From: Callipepla californica brunnescens
Taxonomy: Eukaryota > Chordata > Aves > Galliformes > Odontophoridae
Direction of reading: 5' to 3'
Assembly (NCBI GenBank): GCA_023055505.1
Contig: JALIRH010000044.1
Location: forward strand, 2,356,001-2,420,000
Length of the DNA stretch: 64,000 nucleotides
A program made the translations under genes and the position numbers. This document shows, in pieces, positions 22,601 to 36,980 of the stretch. The notes below the pieces were generated by a model. It did no database searches, had not been told where the DNA came from, and worked only from the letters and a program-made list of their open reading frames with translations. Position 1 is the stretch's first letter. Every line of letters starts with the position of its first letter.

Positions 22601-25600
22601 TTTATTAGCTAAATGTGCAGGTCTTTGGTGAGAGGCATTGCGGGTTCCAGTACCTTTAACAGAAAGCATCAAATAGATGCAATCTGGACACTTTATTGCT
22701 CATTTAGAAATGGTTGAAAAGTCTAATGATTATAAAAACTTCAGCATGTTATGGCAAGCCAAACAAGAAAAAAATGAAAATAAAAAAAATTATGCATATT
22801 CTCTCAGGAATCTGTCTAAGGAAGTTATGGGTGTAACTTCATGTCTCTGGCACTGGTTAAAATCTGTAGCAGGAAATACTGTGGAATGTCCCTGGGGAAA
22901 GTTACAGAAACAAAAGCTGTAAAGTTAAAAGAAACTATAAATAAGAGAACTGATACAGATCCTTCAGACAAATGAATCTCCTATTAGACTGAAAGTCTAG
23001 AATAAGATGGTTTTCCTTCTGGAATTAACAGCTTATGCAGAAAAAGAAAAGCAACACTATAGTGAGGATGGGTTCCCTGAGCAGTTCCTGGAACTTCTCA
23101 CTTGGAAAAGGAGAGGAATTTTCTTTTCCTGTGCTGATATGGGTTTTTTTTTAGTTATGGGTACAATGGCAATGAAGGAAACACAAAGAACTCCTAAGCC
23201 ACATGAGGATGTAATCAGGGTTCTGTGACTGACCACTCTTTTACAATTTCTATAAGACGTGCAGGTCTCCACAAGTCACCCATCTTACCACCACTGGATC
23301 CCAGCACTGCTTGCACAGTGATGCCATAAAAGCCCACGATTCTGCTGGGGAGATCTAGTCCCAGAAGACTTGGTCAGAAAGCATTCAAAGGATTTGTGTG
23401 GCTTATTTTTCTAAAAGCAGGAGAACTCATTGGAATAGAAAAGCAGATATGTGCTAAGAAAATGTTTCAGTATCTTATGTAAGTACTTCTGTAGCATCAC
23501 TCAAATGACTGACTGATCCAGGTAGTATTGACAATAATTGCCTGATAGCACTACAACAGCTCCTCGGGAAGATCTCACCTTAAAAATCCCCTGCTGGCAG
23601 ACTGAGGAGGGAAGAAGCTCAGGCGGAAATTCTCCTTCCTATATCCAAATCTTTAGGATGTCATGTGGACATAAGTATGTGAAGAATACAGCTTTCACCC
23701 ACAGATGGCGATGAACACAATCTATATATTCAGAAAGATAGAAAATTACATATTTAGATTCAAAGAATGCTAGCGTATACCCTGAGGAAAGGGGATCTGT
23801 GTTGTGTTGAAACAGAATAATCAATTTGGCATGAAGAAGTTAAAAGTCAGATTGGTATAACATCTCATCTGTCCATTCACCAGGCTCCTGCGCAGCACAG
23901 AAAAGTGCAGACTCCAGCAAGAGCACCGCCTCATCCTAAAAAGGCAGAGCTGTCTGCTGGCGACATAGTCTGGATGCCTTCTATATGAACTAATGCAAAC
24001 CATTGGAGTGCTGCTTCTGTGCGGCTAAGGAGCTCTATCATCTTTCCATCAGTAACAAAGTACGGTCATCTTTACAGAATTATTCGTGCTGAGTTGCACA
24101 AAAATGCTGTGCTCATGGGCACACTGTATGAAAATCTCATGTTACAAGAAAAGGCACTTACTGATGTCCTGAGTTACCCTCTGCATCTCCTTGGACTGGA
24201 AAGCACAGGGAAAAAACACAGTCATGATACCTGAATAGCAAGCGTTATTTCTGCTCAGGGAATACCGAGTTATTGCAAATTTATTTCTTTTTGCCTCTGT
24301 AGTAAAATGATTTTGTTTTTGTTTTTTAGATTGACTGTTTAGGACCTTTCTTTGTTTAGATTTAACTTGATATGACTGAGTCCTTTAGAAATAATAGATG
24401 TGATTTGGAAAAGAAGCCACAGCACAGAAGGGCACCTATCCAAACAGCCATTCTTCTGCCTACTGCTGAGAGGAGATGGCAGGGTATCTGCTGAGGTAGG
24501 AGCTGCAGCTCCCTTGTTTTGAAGAAATCTCCTTATTTCTTGATATATTTATAACATTCATATCCACTACTTTAATGTGTTTCAGAGAGAGCCAGATCTC
24601 CCTACTGACGTCAAGAAGAGAAGCTGAAAACAGGCCAATAACAATTTTTAGGCTTTAAAGCAGGCTCTGTGGCTGTTCAGGAAGGAGGAGATTTCTTGTT
24701 ACAAGCGCAAATAAGGAAAAAAAAAAACATTTACAAGAAAGAAACTCAGTAAATCATGTCCAAATTATCCATGTTCTGCTGTAGCTCTTATATTTTGTTG
24801 CCAAAGTAAGGATCCTTCCTGCAGCAAGATTTCCATCTAAATTATTTGGAGATCTCCTTGATTTAGGATCACAAGGAAGGCTTACTCCAAATCTTTGTTT
24901 TGGTCTATCTGCATTTCTATTTTCGTCTATCTGTGGGCTTTTTAAATTCAATCAGAAATACCCAACATTGTTAAATGAAAATGAACTTTCAGCCACAGCT
25001 ACCACGTCTTACTGTTTTGTTTCAATAAATATAACACCCCATGCAAAACACAGTGATGTTTAGGACTTGTGCTACGGGTTATGTTAAAGCAGTGGGTGAG
25101 CACTTCCTACTGCCTGCAGTAATCAATGGGGCTCTACTGGCTCTTAATCCCTCCCCACGCCCTCCTCCCAGGTTTCTTCCTGGAACAGGGTATCAGTGGC
25201 TGGAAAGAAAACGGCAACCTGTGGTGAGGAAAGGAGAATGTGCTGCAGTGCTCCCAAGAAAATAACACTGCAACTAAAGATTCTGATTAAACTGTGATCT
25301 TTATCTGTGAGCAGAAGAAAGCCTGAGCTCATTCAGCTCAGTTTTTATGAGGCGGTTTATTTTTGTTTTGTTCCCTATGTTTTGTTTATAATTAATTTTC
25401 AATTCAGAGGAGACGCTTTCCTTTTATCATCAGTTATTCAGGAAATGATGGCCCAGACGTTCACATGCAGAAAGGATCCCCTCCTACAAACCTGCCAGCT
25501 CCTCTAAGCAGCTCATTTAGTGACAAAGTTTTGCAAAAACACAAGATACACAAGGGATTAATCAGACCATGCACAAGTATACCTCTATTGCCAATGAAAC

Positions 25601-25620
25601 AGAGAAGAAGACAAAATTTT
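19691..25620. other. Intergenic DNA, no gene seen
   Basis: About 6 kb of AT-rich sequence with no recognisable coding exon, RNA gene or repeat family. All open frames are under 100 codons and lack features. Minor homopolymer runs occur (for example near 24718). Confidence 0.55.
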
Positions 25621-25732
25621 TTGACCAGGCTCTAAGCAACCCAATCTAGCCGTAGATCTCCCTGTTCATTGCAGAGGAGTTGGATCAAAGAGTCTTAAAT
25701 GGGCCCTTCAAACTCAAACAACTCTATGAACC
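25621..25732 (+). mobile_element. CR1 LINE 3'-end fragment
   Basis: The plus strand reads TTGACCAGGCTCTAAGCAAC, then a TCTAGC block, CCCTGTTCATTGCAGAGGAG, TTGGATCA, and finally CCCTTCAAACTCAAACAACT with CTATGAA. This follows the CR1 sense-strand 3' end (GGCCAGGCTCTGGGCAACC ... TTGGACTAGATGACC ... CCCTTCCAACTC ... TTCTATGA). It is a short, diverged copy in the plus orientation. Confidence 0.85.
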
Positions 25733-26284
25733 TACAGTTCTTAAAGGTAGTTTAAAAAATGTTCTAATTAATGCACATACAGACAGCCAGGGCAAATTAT
25801 GGTGGTTGGGTTAAGATTTTTACTCAGACCTGCCTTCTCCTTCTCTTGTCTACCAGCAAGCTACACACCTCAGACTCTTTCTCCTCTCTGTCCCACACAG
25901 ACATGGACAAATGCTGACACATCAGCATTTTGCACACAACAGAATCTGTCAGCTGTGGCCACCTCTGCACTTTTCATCTTTGGGTGGAGAGTTCCATTGC
26001 CCTAGACCAGCATCTGTCAGCACACAAAAACAATCATGAAATACCTTAGTGTAGGTACACAGCAGCATGCCCTAGAGCTGAACAAGTGATTCGTTTAGTA
26101 ACCCAAATTTGGGACCTCATTTTTCTCATCTTGAAGAAATACTCTATCATAATCCCACGGTTTGCACACTTGGTCTGTCATCCACAGAAAACCCAATAAT
26201 TCAAAGTGCCTACTCTTGGGTGAAAGAAATTGGAAGACACTAGAATACAGGAATACAAGAGAAGAAGCCTCCTAAAAACTCAGA

Positions 26285-26306
26285 TTTTTGTTTGTTTGTT
26301 TGTTTG
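26285..26306. repeat. (GTTT)n simple repeat
   Basis: About five TTTG units followed by a T run, in intergenic DNA. Confidence 0.8.
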
Positions 26307-28393
26307 GTTTTTTTTAAACTGGACTAGCCATAGAAGAAAATATTTCCTCTTCCTCCTTGTTGCTTGAGTCCTCCAGGCATGTACAGGATTCAGACTGTGG
26401 TTTGGAAGGATCTCAATCATATTGAACATCACTTGTATTGATGGATTTACTGGACCGAGTGCTCTCATTCTGGTTGAAAAACAGTTCTCTCATTTCTCTT
26501 CTTTCCTTACTCACTGAAGTTTCTATCTTCTTTCTCCATGGGACACTGATGAGACAATGCTGAGTCCAGTCCCAACCAATGATTCTGAGTATGTATTTCA
26601 GCATTGTTGACGTTAATTAACTTGTCAGATAGCAATCCAGGAGCAGCTGGATATATAGGTCCCTCGGGCACACTGCATATTTTATCTTTGCTGTATCTCT
26701 AGCTATAACCATAGCTGTGATTAGAATGCTGAGATTCATGTTTTTACACCTCGCTCTTCCCTTGCCAATCCTAACTTCCATTTCAGCTTTCTCTCTCCAG
26801 CTCCAGAGGCAAAGAAAACAGGCATCAGTGATGGGAACACCTGCCAATGCTGCAGGAGCAAGCCAACGCTGATCCCTCTTCCAGTAACATGTCCTGGCTG
26901 AGCATGTCCAGGCTAAAAAGTCATTGCAGTCAAACTCATACATCTCCAAAAGCAGCCAGTACTAAAATGAACAGTGATGTCTTGGGATGTTTCTTAAATA
27001 GACAGCCTTCAGATTAGCATAGAAACTGGAAGCAGGTCTAAGACTAGCTTTTCCATATTCTGCAGGTCATTTCCCATTCTCAGTTACACTAATAATACAT
27101 TAATGCCTTGAATTGCTCATCCTTTCAGGGAGCTGTTAGGGTCTGTACAAGGAAGGAACTCAGACTAACTGAGATGAAAGAGACATAAAAGAATAGAAGA
27201 CAACACCAAAAAGGACCTGGGCAGGACTCAAGTGATGCCAGTCTGATGCCAGACTCTCCTTGCTTGGATGCTTTTTAGCTCTGGAGAGAAGTCTGTTTGA
27301 CAGATAGCCACTTTCTCCACTGCAGTACACCCAGGTGCCCTGAGCTGTACTGCTTTAGGTGTCTGGAAGAGTCCTGGCTTGGTCAGAGGAGCAGCTCAGC
27401 CTCCAGCTCTGCTCCACTCCCAGAGCAGGGTTTCAGCTCAACTAGGAGGCACCAGTCCCACTGCTCTCAGCTTCCAGGTCTCAGAGGTGCAGAAAAATGC
27501 CACAGTGGCTGTTCAGGGAAGGACTGAGCGCTCCCTGACAGCCCTCACCACACTCAGGGAACTCCAGTGTAAGTAGCGAGCTCTGGTTCTACCCACTGCT
27601 GCCAGAAACGCTCACATGTATTAAGTGCCAAACACAACCCATCTTAGGGGCAGGAACCACAGTTCAGAGCTCCCCTCTTCCTCCTTAGTGCCCTAAGCAT
27701 TAGCCCACAGCCCTGCAGCTTTTTGTTTCTTCTATTCATGCTTTCCTTTCCTTCTAATTAATTTCGGCTTGGTGGCATGCATTCAAAAGGAGAGGGAAGG
27801 GTGTTCTTTCAGGATAAGCTGTTGCCTTGAAAATAGGACATGTAGATTTGAATTATCTCAGGCTGAGCAAGGAACTGAATGCAAATCCCCTGCTTTCTCT
27901 GCCAGCACTGTACCCACCTCTTGTTGCGGGAAAGGCACACACTGAGTGCTCCCAGCGAGGCTCTTTGCAGGAACAGGCCCCACAGGATGGCTTCTCCTTG
28001 GAGTCTGAAGCCCCTAATGGGACATTTTACTCAGGGAACTACCCAGCAGCCTCTGGCCGAGCATCTAGACTTTGCATCAGCCTTTACTCAGGGTTTCTGA
28101 TAGCTAATCGAAAGAGAATAAGTCAGTGATTATGTCTAAAATATGGTATGGTGACAGTGCATCCCGGATTGAGCCAAAACATACAAGTGCTAAGCTGACC
28201 TCAGGGTTTGGGTGAAACAGCCCAAGAGCTGACCTTTTCTGCGAAGGGCTGATAAGTGCTTTTCCTTCATAACCGCTGCCTAAGTAACACTAGCAACAGA
28301 CCTGGGTTACTCAGAGCCTGTCATATCACACGCTTCACAAGGTCATTTCTGGGCACGATCTTTGTGAAAAAATTCAAACAGATGTTCACAAGT

Positions 28394-28429
28394 TGGGCTT
28401 ACATCACCTGCTGGGCTTACATCAACTGC
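28394..28429. repeat. 18-bp tandem duplication
   Basis: TGGGCTTACATCACCTGC at 28394-28411 is followed directly by TGGGCTTACATCAACTGC at 28412-28429, a single mismatch. It looks like a recent local duplication by replication slippage. Confidence 0.85.
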
Positions 28430-28620
28430 TGGGAGGGTGTTAAAAGATGACAGACAGCTCTTGGGGTTTCTGCTGACCCAGACACGCACAGCACATGCCC
28501 AGAGAGGGGAACTCACCCGGTCCTTTAAGCCCTACTATCCTGTGTGCGAAGGGTCATCAAAAGCAACCAAAAAACTGATTACTTTGTTGTGTAATGTTGG
28601 TTCAATACATGCAATAATAA

Positions 28621-28664
28621 TTATTCGCTTGTCTGTTTTCCCTTATTCGCTTGTCTGTTTTCCC
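28621..28664. repeat. 22-bp perfect tandem duplication
   Basis: A 22-base unit (begins TTATTCGCTT, ends GTTTTCCC) occurs twice in a row without a mismatch, at 28621-28642 and 28643-28664. Perfect identity suggests a recent event or length polymorphism. Confidence 0.88.
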
Positions 28665-31600
28665 TGTTCCCCACCACAGCTATAAAATTAAGCAAATGTC
28701 CACAATTAATTTCAGTTCATTTACACTAACAGGATTTTTTAAAATTCAATATATTAACACCACCGTCCTGCAATCATTATTCACAGTGTAGTACAGTTTG
28801 CTACCTTATTTTTCTTCTTGGCCCACAGTGAATACTCCAGCATTGCATGTTTCATAGTCTGAGTCATAGAAATGTTGAAATTGATTACACAGAGGCGCTG
28901 GAATAGTGTCTCATTTTGCTTGTTTCAAGTTCCGCTGAAATTTGCTGAGACATTTACAATTCCCATGAAACTCAAAAGCTTTTTATTTTTCCCACCCACT
29001 GTCAGAACAGAGACTCAAAGAATGCAACACATGTTCAGAAATGGCAAGAGCACTGAAAACCCCAGATACTGTCCAAGAAGTGAATGTGTGACAAGTATTG
29101 CTTAAGCTGGCTTTCTTCTGGCAGGGTGCAGCTACCAAAAGCACATGCACACACTGCTAACTCTTGACACAGTGCAACCTCTGTGGCAATCACTATTTCT
29201 CTTCATACAAGAAATTTTGCTATTTAGTGTAATTTTTGCTTACCAAAGTTACCTCTTTTAGCTCTCCAGCACCACTTTAGGCACCAGAAGAATGCAACTG
29301 GATCCTCCCAGTACCCTCTACTCCAGGAAAGAAAACAAACCCAACCCCTTAGCACTATCCTGTCCTGTACTCAGCCTCCTCCCTAGCCTCCCCCATTTTT
29401 GTGGTTTACCATTGAATTAGTCTCAGTCTATTGATCAGTAAGTGCACTTGTTAAAATAAAATAAAAGTACATTGTTAGCTTTCAAACTTGGATTTTGCTT
29501 TAAAGAGCAGTCAGCTCCCGAGAGTCAGTTGTGCCCTTGTTGGAACCCATACAAAGCTGGAGGAAATCTGCTACAGGAAATTGGGCAAATCCAGGGTTGT
29601 TTGTCTCTGTTCTTCACACTGTTGCAGCCTTCTAGATCCTTTATGCTAAGTACAGTGAAAAAGTATCATAGAATAGCTGCACTGAAAAGGACCTTCAGTG
29701 TTTGCCACTTTGGGACAGATCAGAAGTGCTGCTTGTCTGACTTCCCCATGACTATTGCAGGTTCCAACTAAATCTCACTTGTGCCTAACAGAAAAGTGCA
29801 GTTCAAGGCTAGAATAAATGTGGATAGAGTGAAAATGGCAATAGCAATACCTACTTCAAATTCTGAATATGCTGTGCACAGAAAACTGTGAATGGAAGGC
29901 TGTAAGAATTTCTGAGAATGTGGTCTATTTAAATAATTGTGCTACACACAGTAGCGCAGATCTTCATCCCTCTGTAAGCACTGTGCAAACCTGTCAAGCA
30001 ACACGTATTTGTCTTCCCTCCTGCAAACCTCTGAGTGCTTAAACAGTGGCTCTGGGTCGGACCAACAGAGGCAGTAGAGTAGCCCCTCCTGTCCTCTCAT
30101 TAGTCCTCCTGCATGACCAGGACTGAGCAGGAATTTCTGCATAGCATGTTCTTCCTCCCTAATCTCACAAGGCGAATTCAAACCCATCCAATTAAGACAC
30201 AGAGGAAGCTTTAGCTAGAAGGAAATAACCTAATTTGTATTTCACTGGGACATGAGGGTGATACATCCATCCTTATTAAAGCAAACAGAACAAGGATAAC
30301 AACACTCTGCAGTCCAGGACCAGAACACAGCCCTTACTGCAAATTAAGGGTTTAATATTATCTTGATGAGGATTATCTTCAAAAGGGCACCGCAAGCCTC
30401 ACTGGACAGAGCCATTTCCAACCTGTTTTATCCACATGACAACCCTGTCTCCCTGTGCAGGGCCACCCTGCACGTGTCCCATTACACTTTGCTTTGCTAC
30501 AGCTTACTCTGTGTGTTTCACACCATACAATCCTCCATTTGTCAGTATTACTTGCAACACAGTGCTTCAATACCACTCCGATCAACTGGTTTCTCGTAGT
30601 AACCTTTGGAAAATACATCTTTGAAAAATTACATGGCAAAACTACCATGGCTTCTCTGCATGTCCCCACCCTAGGTCTCAGCACACTGCCAGGCCCACCG
30701 CCCTGCCACAGGGCCTGTCCACCACGAGGCATCACACACCAACTCCAGGCCCATGCTGCTCTGAGCTGTCTTGGGTTCAACCCTGGCAGGGGACACTTCT
30801 TTTGTACCACAAACACTGTCCCCATCCAATGCACTGCCATCTCTCATCACTCTATCGAGACCACACTGACACTGAGCAGGTGAGGCTATGACATCCCTTC
30901 AGGAGCAGGAGGAATGCAGGAGAACACAAGAACCCAAACACCTGCAGACTGGTGGAGTTTGCTCTGGGATCTACAGAGTCAGCTACCAGATTAAGTTTGG
31001 AAAACTTCTACAGCTGCTCATTTTAGTTTAGCACCTCCAGGTCAGCATCTCTCCCCCTTCCTTACTGTGATTCTGTTCTTTCCCAAATAAAAATAGATAA
31101 ACCAAAGGATCTGCATGCTATTTTCTCACTGACTCATTTTCCAAATGCAGCCATTTAACACATATTATTTCTGCAGGCAGCCATCCCCTTCAGATCCTTC
31201 ATAAAGAAAATTAATCAATCAATAAAGTTAATTTTCACTCCCCCCACTGCAGCCACCCACCCCAGCAGATGTTCAGAAACAGACTACAACAAAGCTGGAA
31301 ACCTACTCGGATCCAAACATCTCTTGCCAAAGTTCTCCTGCAGTTAACGCCGAAATTGATATTTTATGCACAGTAGAGAACAATGCAGAGAGCAAGGCCT
31401 TGTTCTGCTTCCTCAATTAGCCAACTGGAAGATTAATAAGCAGCACTGATGAGTCCACTCTCACTATATTTACAGTCAGCTCACTTCTGTCCTGAGTACC
31501 ACGGGACAGAAGAACTCATCTCACCATGATTCTTCCCATAGGACATCCCCCATGGAAGGGGAGCACAGGCTGACACGGGGATGCTGAGGACAAGCTGCAG

Positions 31601-34600
31601 CTGCATTGCTGCATCTTCTGGAGAAGTCAGCACCAATATGTCAACAAAAGTTAGTAACTGAAGCAGGCATTTACTAAGACGGAAGGCATAGGGAGAAGAG
31701 GAAAAAAAAACAACCCTCCATCATGGAATAAGGGACTTAATGCACAAAACAAACTCATGGAATGAATGAAATGCAATACCAGTGTAGGACACTCCTGCTT
31801 GAAGGATGCAGAGCAGAGAGCTGGGGCCTCAGATGTGCCCTGGGGGCTCTCCCCCTCTCCCATGGGCTGGAAGGGGCTTTCCCAGGGAACAGAAACTGAT
31901 TGTGGAAGATGTGAGGATGCCCCTGCCTCTGCTGTTGTTCTGGCAGTGAACGAGTAGCTGAGGACTACAAATTCACATTCAGACCTCACAATAGCACATA
32001 CCTGTGACTATTTAGCAGCAATTTCCATCCTCGTGATGACAACTGGCACTAGGAGATCCTGTTGCAAAGAAATTAATTGCTCTAAGTGCGAGCAGAGCTT
32101 GAGAAAACAGACAAGGAAAAATCTTCTGGAGAAGTCAGCACCTGGTTCATTAGGAGCTCCAGCTTGAGAAGATGGAAACAGGTAATGCAATACAGCTGGC
32201 TTCTCAGAGAGACCAATTGTGTGCACAGCAAACAGAATAGGCATGGCTGCAGGTAGTTGTCACAGCTTATGCTTCAGCAGAATTAGTAATAAAAGATGGT
32301 GAGCAAAGTCCTTCTACAATTTAAGTATCTCTGATGTATCATTTCTAAAGAGTTTAAAACATGGAGGTCCATCGTGTTCCTGACAACAGCTCCTGAGCAT
32401 GACTACCTGTTTTCGTTCTGCTTACTGCTTGCTGGCAGAGCATCAGGGCAATTTACTGAGGATTTTCTGTATAATTTCCTAGCACAATTGCTAGCAAAAG
32501 AGCCCAGCATCAGCCACATCACCTGTTGAAAATAACAGATCCTGGAGATTAAGGATGTGTTTGGAAATCTTTACCACATAAGAGAGCTGGAGGAGTTGAA
32601 TACTGTTTGGTACGCCTGCTCGCCTGGCACTGGAGCTACACTATTTAACTAACACCAAGCTCCTAAAGGTCAGGGCTGATGACAGACTGCACACAGATGA
32701 GGTTTCCAACCTTAGCATAACTCCAAGCAGCTGTCTCCTGCATCTAAGGCTAGTTTTTATGTTACCACTGTTAAGGCATTATTTACAGTTCAAAATCCTC
32801 TCCTGGTCACATTTGAACCCAAGAACAGCTGCTCTGCACTGATCGTTAAGAGCAGTAAGTTCTGTTCTAACAGCTTAATGCTCAAGCGTTGGCTTTGCAC
32901 AGGAAAAAGGCCAGATATTAATGAACACAGAAAACATCTCTAAAGCCAATAATAAGTTGCTTTCTTTCTATTCAATAGTGTTTTCCAGTCATGGAACCCT
33001 TTTCCTTTGCTGCTGCTGCATTTGTAGCCTCCCTACGTTACAGCGAGGCACTCACTGTTGAGAAAGGATCTCAGCATTCTGACCCTTCAGTATCTTTTTC
33101 TTGCTATGCACTGCTTCTCGTTTTCACTCAGCATCACTTTGGCATCTGACTCTGCTGGCCTGTTTGTGTACCCATAGAAGTCAGGGGAAATATTCCTGTC
33201 TTCCCTTTGTGATTTTGTAGGAGCACAACTGGCGCATCCAAGTGCTGCTTGGAAGGGACCTATGGTGCTTTGAGCATTCTTAATTCAACCTTCATGGGTC
33301 ATCACCCAACCAAAGCTGGACTTCTCCTTTTCTAAATATCACTGATGCATGAAGAGATACAGATTCAATTAAGCTTCAACTCCTCAAATTAGAAATGTGG
33401 ATATGCCTCGTAGCCTGCTGCATCAGAGGTGTTCGTACCTGTAGGCTTTCAGAGATATGTATAATTGATCCTTTACTGAAGTGGAAAAAAACACATTCGA
33501 CTTAGAGAGTAAATGGAAACAACCATCAGCCTCTGTGGGACTACGTTTAGATAAGTTCTCTTAGCAGCAGGCTGCAACCCAGTGTGCTTTTCCCTTGGGA
33601 CACAGTATCTTTTCTTAGAAGTTATTAATAGTATGAAGCACTATCCTGTGCTTACTTTCTCACAGCAGTGTTTTATTTATGTTCACAACCGCACACTCCT
33701 TACAGCACTGTTTTCCACAGCCACCACCCCCAAAGAAGTGGTTGCTTTGTGGGCAGATAAAAGCAGAGCAGACATAGCAGCCCCACAGCAGGTGGCTTCC
33801 CCTTCCATCACCCCCTTCCACAGTACCTCCCAACAAGCACTGAAGCTGGTTCATGGTCTGCCACTGGCAGCTGTTGGTTGAAAATAAGATTTTAGCCTTC
33901 ATAGTGTAACTTCCCTAACTAAGCTGTATCATTATTTATTGTTGCATTAACACAGACTGGCACAGCCTGTCACCTTGACCAAAATTCTATATCAACACTA
34001 TGAATAAATTGTCAAATTAGATGGGTAATGCTTTGAATGAGCACATTCCTCCTCTCAAAGTACCAGCCAAAGTGCTCTTCAATAAAGCTGTTATTCAAAA
34101 ATGGAAGAACAAGGTACCTATCACTTACGTGAAGCAGATTAGGGATGTTGTTCCATTTATTTCCAAGGAACTCTTGAGGCACCTTTTCACTCGGGAGGAA
34201 GGTTGTGTCAATCAGCAGAACGTGGTGAGGGGGAGGTTGACTGTAGCACGTTATAGAACCCAGTTTGCTGGTACAGACCCACGCCTTTTGTTGTCATTGT
34301 TCAGGAATTTTCATTAGTAGACAACAGAACAGCGAGGAGAACATTTACAGGAAGAGAAAGGGTCTTGATGAAATCCCAGAAACTGCTGTTTAGCAACAGT
34401 ATGCAGTCAACACCGGAGATGAAAAAGGAATACGTAGTTCAGCACAGACGCAATTCCTGGAGGCTGCGTGCTTCCAAGGGACACCCACTGGAAGCGCACC
34501 TTCATTTTGATTCAATGGATTCAAATACATTTCAGAATTCAGAGAAAACAAATGCTGTCCAGATAGACAACTCTGATTGCTGTAGCAGAGATAATATACG

Positions 34601-36980
34601 GGACTATTTAATATGTGTTATGAAACGAAAGACATAATCTACATACACTGCTAGAGTAGGGTTTACAACAAATAGTAAATCTGGCATCTTCAGCTTTGCT
34701 AGCACTGAACACCAGAAGTGTTATTTTTTGCAGCACTTGAATTCTTTTCCATCCAGGCCTGTGGCAGGCAGATTGTTCACATTAACCCAGTTTTCAAGCT
34801 ACAGTTCTGAATTTAGTGTCTCCTCTTGAATTAGGTAAGCAGCCCTTGTATCACAGGTAATTCATTTATTTATTTGAACGATTCTTGTATAATCTATCTC
34901 AGAAGAGACCATCAGATCAGCTGCTCAGAGGCATTTTCCTGCTGGGAATTCTTCAGGAGCAATAAGGTGATTTAAAAACTCAACATCAGAACCCAGCAAG
35001 GCATGGGAGCAACTGTGAGCTTCCTAGGATTGCTTCAGAAGAGCTTCGGGAGCCTTGCTGTTGGGTGCAACACAGGGCATGAAGATGAGCACACAGAACA
35101 CTCTATGCCTGGATCCCCTTTAGTACTTCAGAGGGCGTAGCACGAGAATAAAACATTTTAAAAAGCAGTCAAGACAAAAATCATACAATGTTGGGAAGAA
35201 TCTGAACAGAAAAGGCCAAGGAAGAACACTGGTCAGCAGATGCATTGTGACACTAAACTCTGTGCAGGCTACAGCCAGGAGGAATGGAGGTCTGCAGAGG
35301 CACACACGTTACACATCTTCAATCAACAGAGGATGAAATTTAATCTAAGAAATTTTAAATTTCTCCTTAGCTGCTATAAAGTACAGCTTTCTTATCAATA
35401 CCTTTTAATCATAATTATTTTCTGTATCCGTAAAGACAATTACTGTAGATTTTTTATGTTTTTTGAAAAGGAGAAAACCTTACTTATAAATAGAAAAGAT
35501 GGACAGAGTGTTTTTGAGCATAAGAATGTTTTCTCTTCCTGCGTTAGCTTAATGGGACAGATGCCAATGCTTTTTTATGAATTATGAATGCAGCAGTCTT
35601 CTTTCCAAATGAAGATGTTGGAAGTCTGCCACTGGAACGAGGTGCTCGCATTACGTACTGCCAGCAAATTTCTGTTTCTTTAATGAAAACTAGATACTAA
35701 ATCACCTCTCTCTTGAAAAACTTGCCTATGATGATGTTGCACAGCATATTCCCTTCTAAAATAACACAACAGAATATCAGGACATAAGGAGATTTGAATC
35801 TCAACTCTATTAACAGGGAAATTCATGTGCTACAGCCCTGATGTAAATAGCTGTCTGTACACCACCCACCTGCAGCTCTGGCTCCAGGAAGGTCTTACGC
35901 AGTCCTCCTTCAATAATCCACAGGCAGGACAGGGAACTCTAAGGTTTGCTACTAGTCCTATGTTTTTTCCTATCATCCTCCTATTAGCTGTCTTAAACAA
36001 GGAAAATCTTTGAAATAACTTAATCATCAACTTTTTTTTTCCTCCTGGAAATCTAGTGTAAAGAAACACTGCTTAGTTCTGCAAAGGAGCAGAACTTTGC
36101 AGTTAGGTACTATTCAACCAATGTCTATTTCATTAAGACTATAGAGGCATAATGGAAAGGTTTTTCTTGAGTGACCAAAGTCTCAAGAATGCTTCTAGGA
36201 AAAGGGAAATTTATCGTCTATGACTAACAGACAAAACTTACGTAACATATTTCAAAGCTACAGAAGTCAAATATCCAACACAAAAAAAGGTTCCAAGGAG
36301 AGCCGGAGAAGCTGTTGCTGACATGCAGCAGCAAATACTGCCACACAACTGCACTTGCACTGCTGACAAACCCAAACCAGCCACAACAAGCGTGCTGTGT
36401 TTAAGCATATGTACGCACTGCGAAGTACCATGTATGCCTTCACAGGTGGAGTTCAGGAGCAGCTGCTACCTCTTTTCTGCTGGCATCTAGAAGAACTGTA
36501 CAAGAGGATGCCAAATGCTCATTGTCTCAGGTCACTTTAACCAGCAACCCTTTCTATCGTTTTCTAACCTGAAAAAATAGCTCAGATCTCAAGGTAGTAC
36601 AGGTTTCTCAGCAGCGTCTCAGATTAAAAAGTAGGAGTTTTCTTGAATAACACCTCTTCCTCCTTTCCTTTCCTCCTCAGTAATTCAGCACGCGAATGTA
36701 TTTTACAGATGGAACATCAATTCAATCAACTTTTGTGTTCAAGCAGGCTTTGTACCCGCTAAGATTAATGGTAACGCTCCCTATGACATTAATGTGAACA
36801 AAATCAGGCTGCATAAGTGCATTCTGTTTTTTTCTATGAGGTGAAATATTTCTGTTTCATTTTCTGCTCTGCACTTCTGTGAGTTGATGGCATGTTTTAT
36901 ATCCTGGTGAAGATATAAGCAAAGGTTTTAATTGAAGTACTATTACAAATTAGAGAAAAGTCAGATAAAACCAGAGATTT

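Larger units (their letters stand above)
25733..36980. other. Intergenic DNA, no gene seen
   Basis: About 11 kb between a CR1 fragment and the likely PCGF5 3' end. It holds a GTTT repeat at 26285-26306 and two small tandem duplications at 28394-28429 and 28621-28664. Frames up to 153 codons exist (30379-30840, minus; 30455-30883, plus), but these two overlap on opposite strands in a GC-richer patch and resemble no family. Two adjacent plus-strand frames (34021-34317 and 34365-34637) are also unrecognised. The region around 29665-29770 has weak CR1-like words but is not callable. Confidence 0.55.

Noticed and set aside
29665..29770. Possible decayed CR1 3' end (ATCATAGAATAGCTGCACTG, AAAAGGACCTTCAGTG)
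   Set aside because: Only scattered words match and the order after the first 30 bases does not follow CR1.
30379..30883. Opposite-strand overlapping frames of 153 and 142 codons, and a GGTTCAACCC word like a tRNA B box at about 30770
   Set aside because: The frames are mutual shadows in a GC-richer patch. The B-box-like word has no A box or cloverleaf around it.
33230..33300. CR1-like phrase GCTTGGAAGGGACCTATGG
   Set aside because: An isolated short match without the flanking CR1 3'-end blocks.
34021..34637. Two adjacent plus-strand frames of 98 and 90 codons
   Set aside because: The peptides look protein-like but match no family I know, and there is no shared frame or splice evidence.
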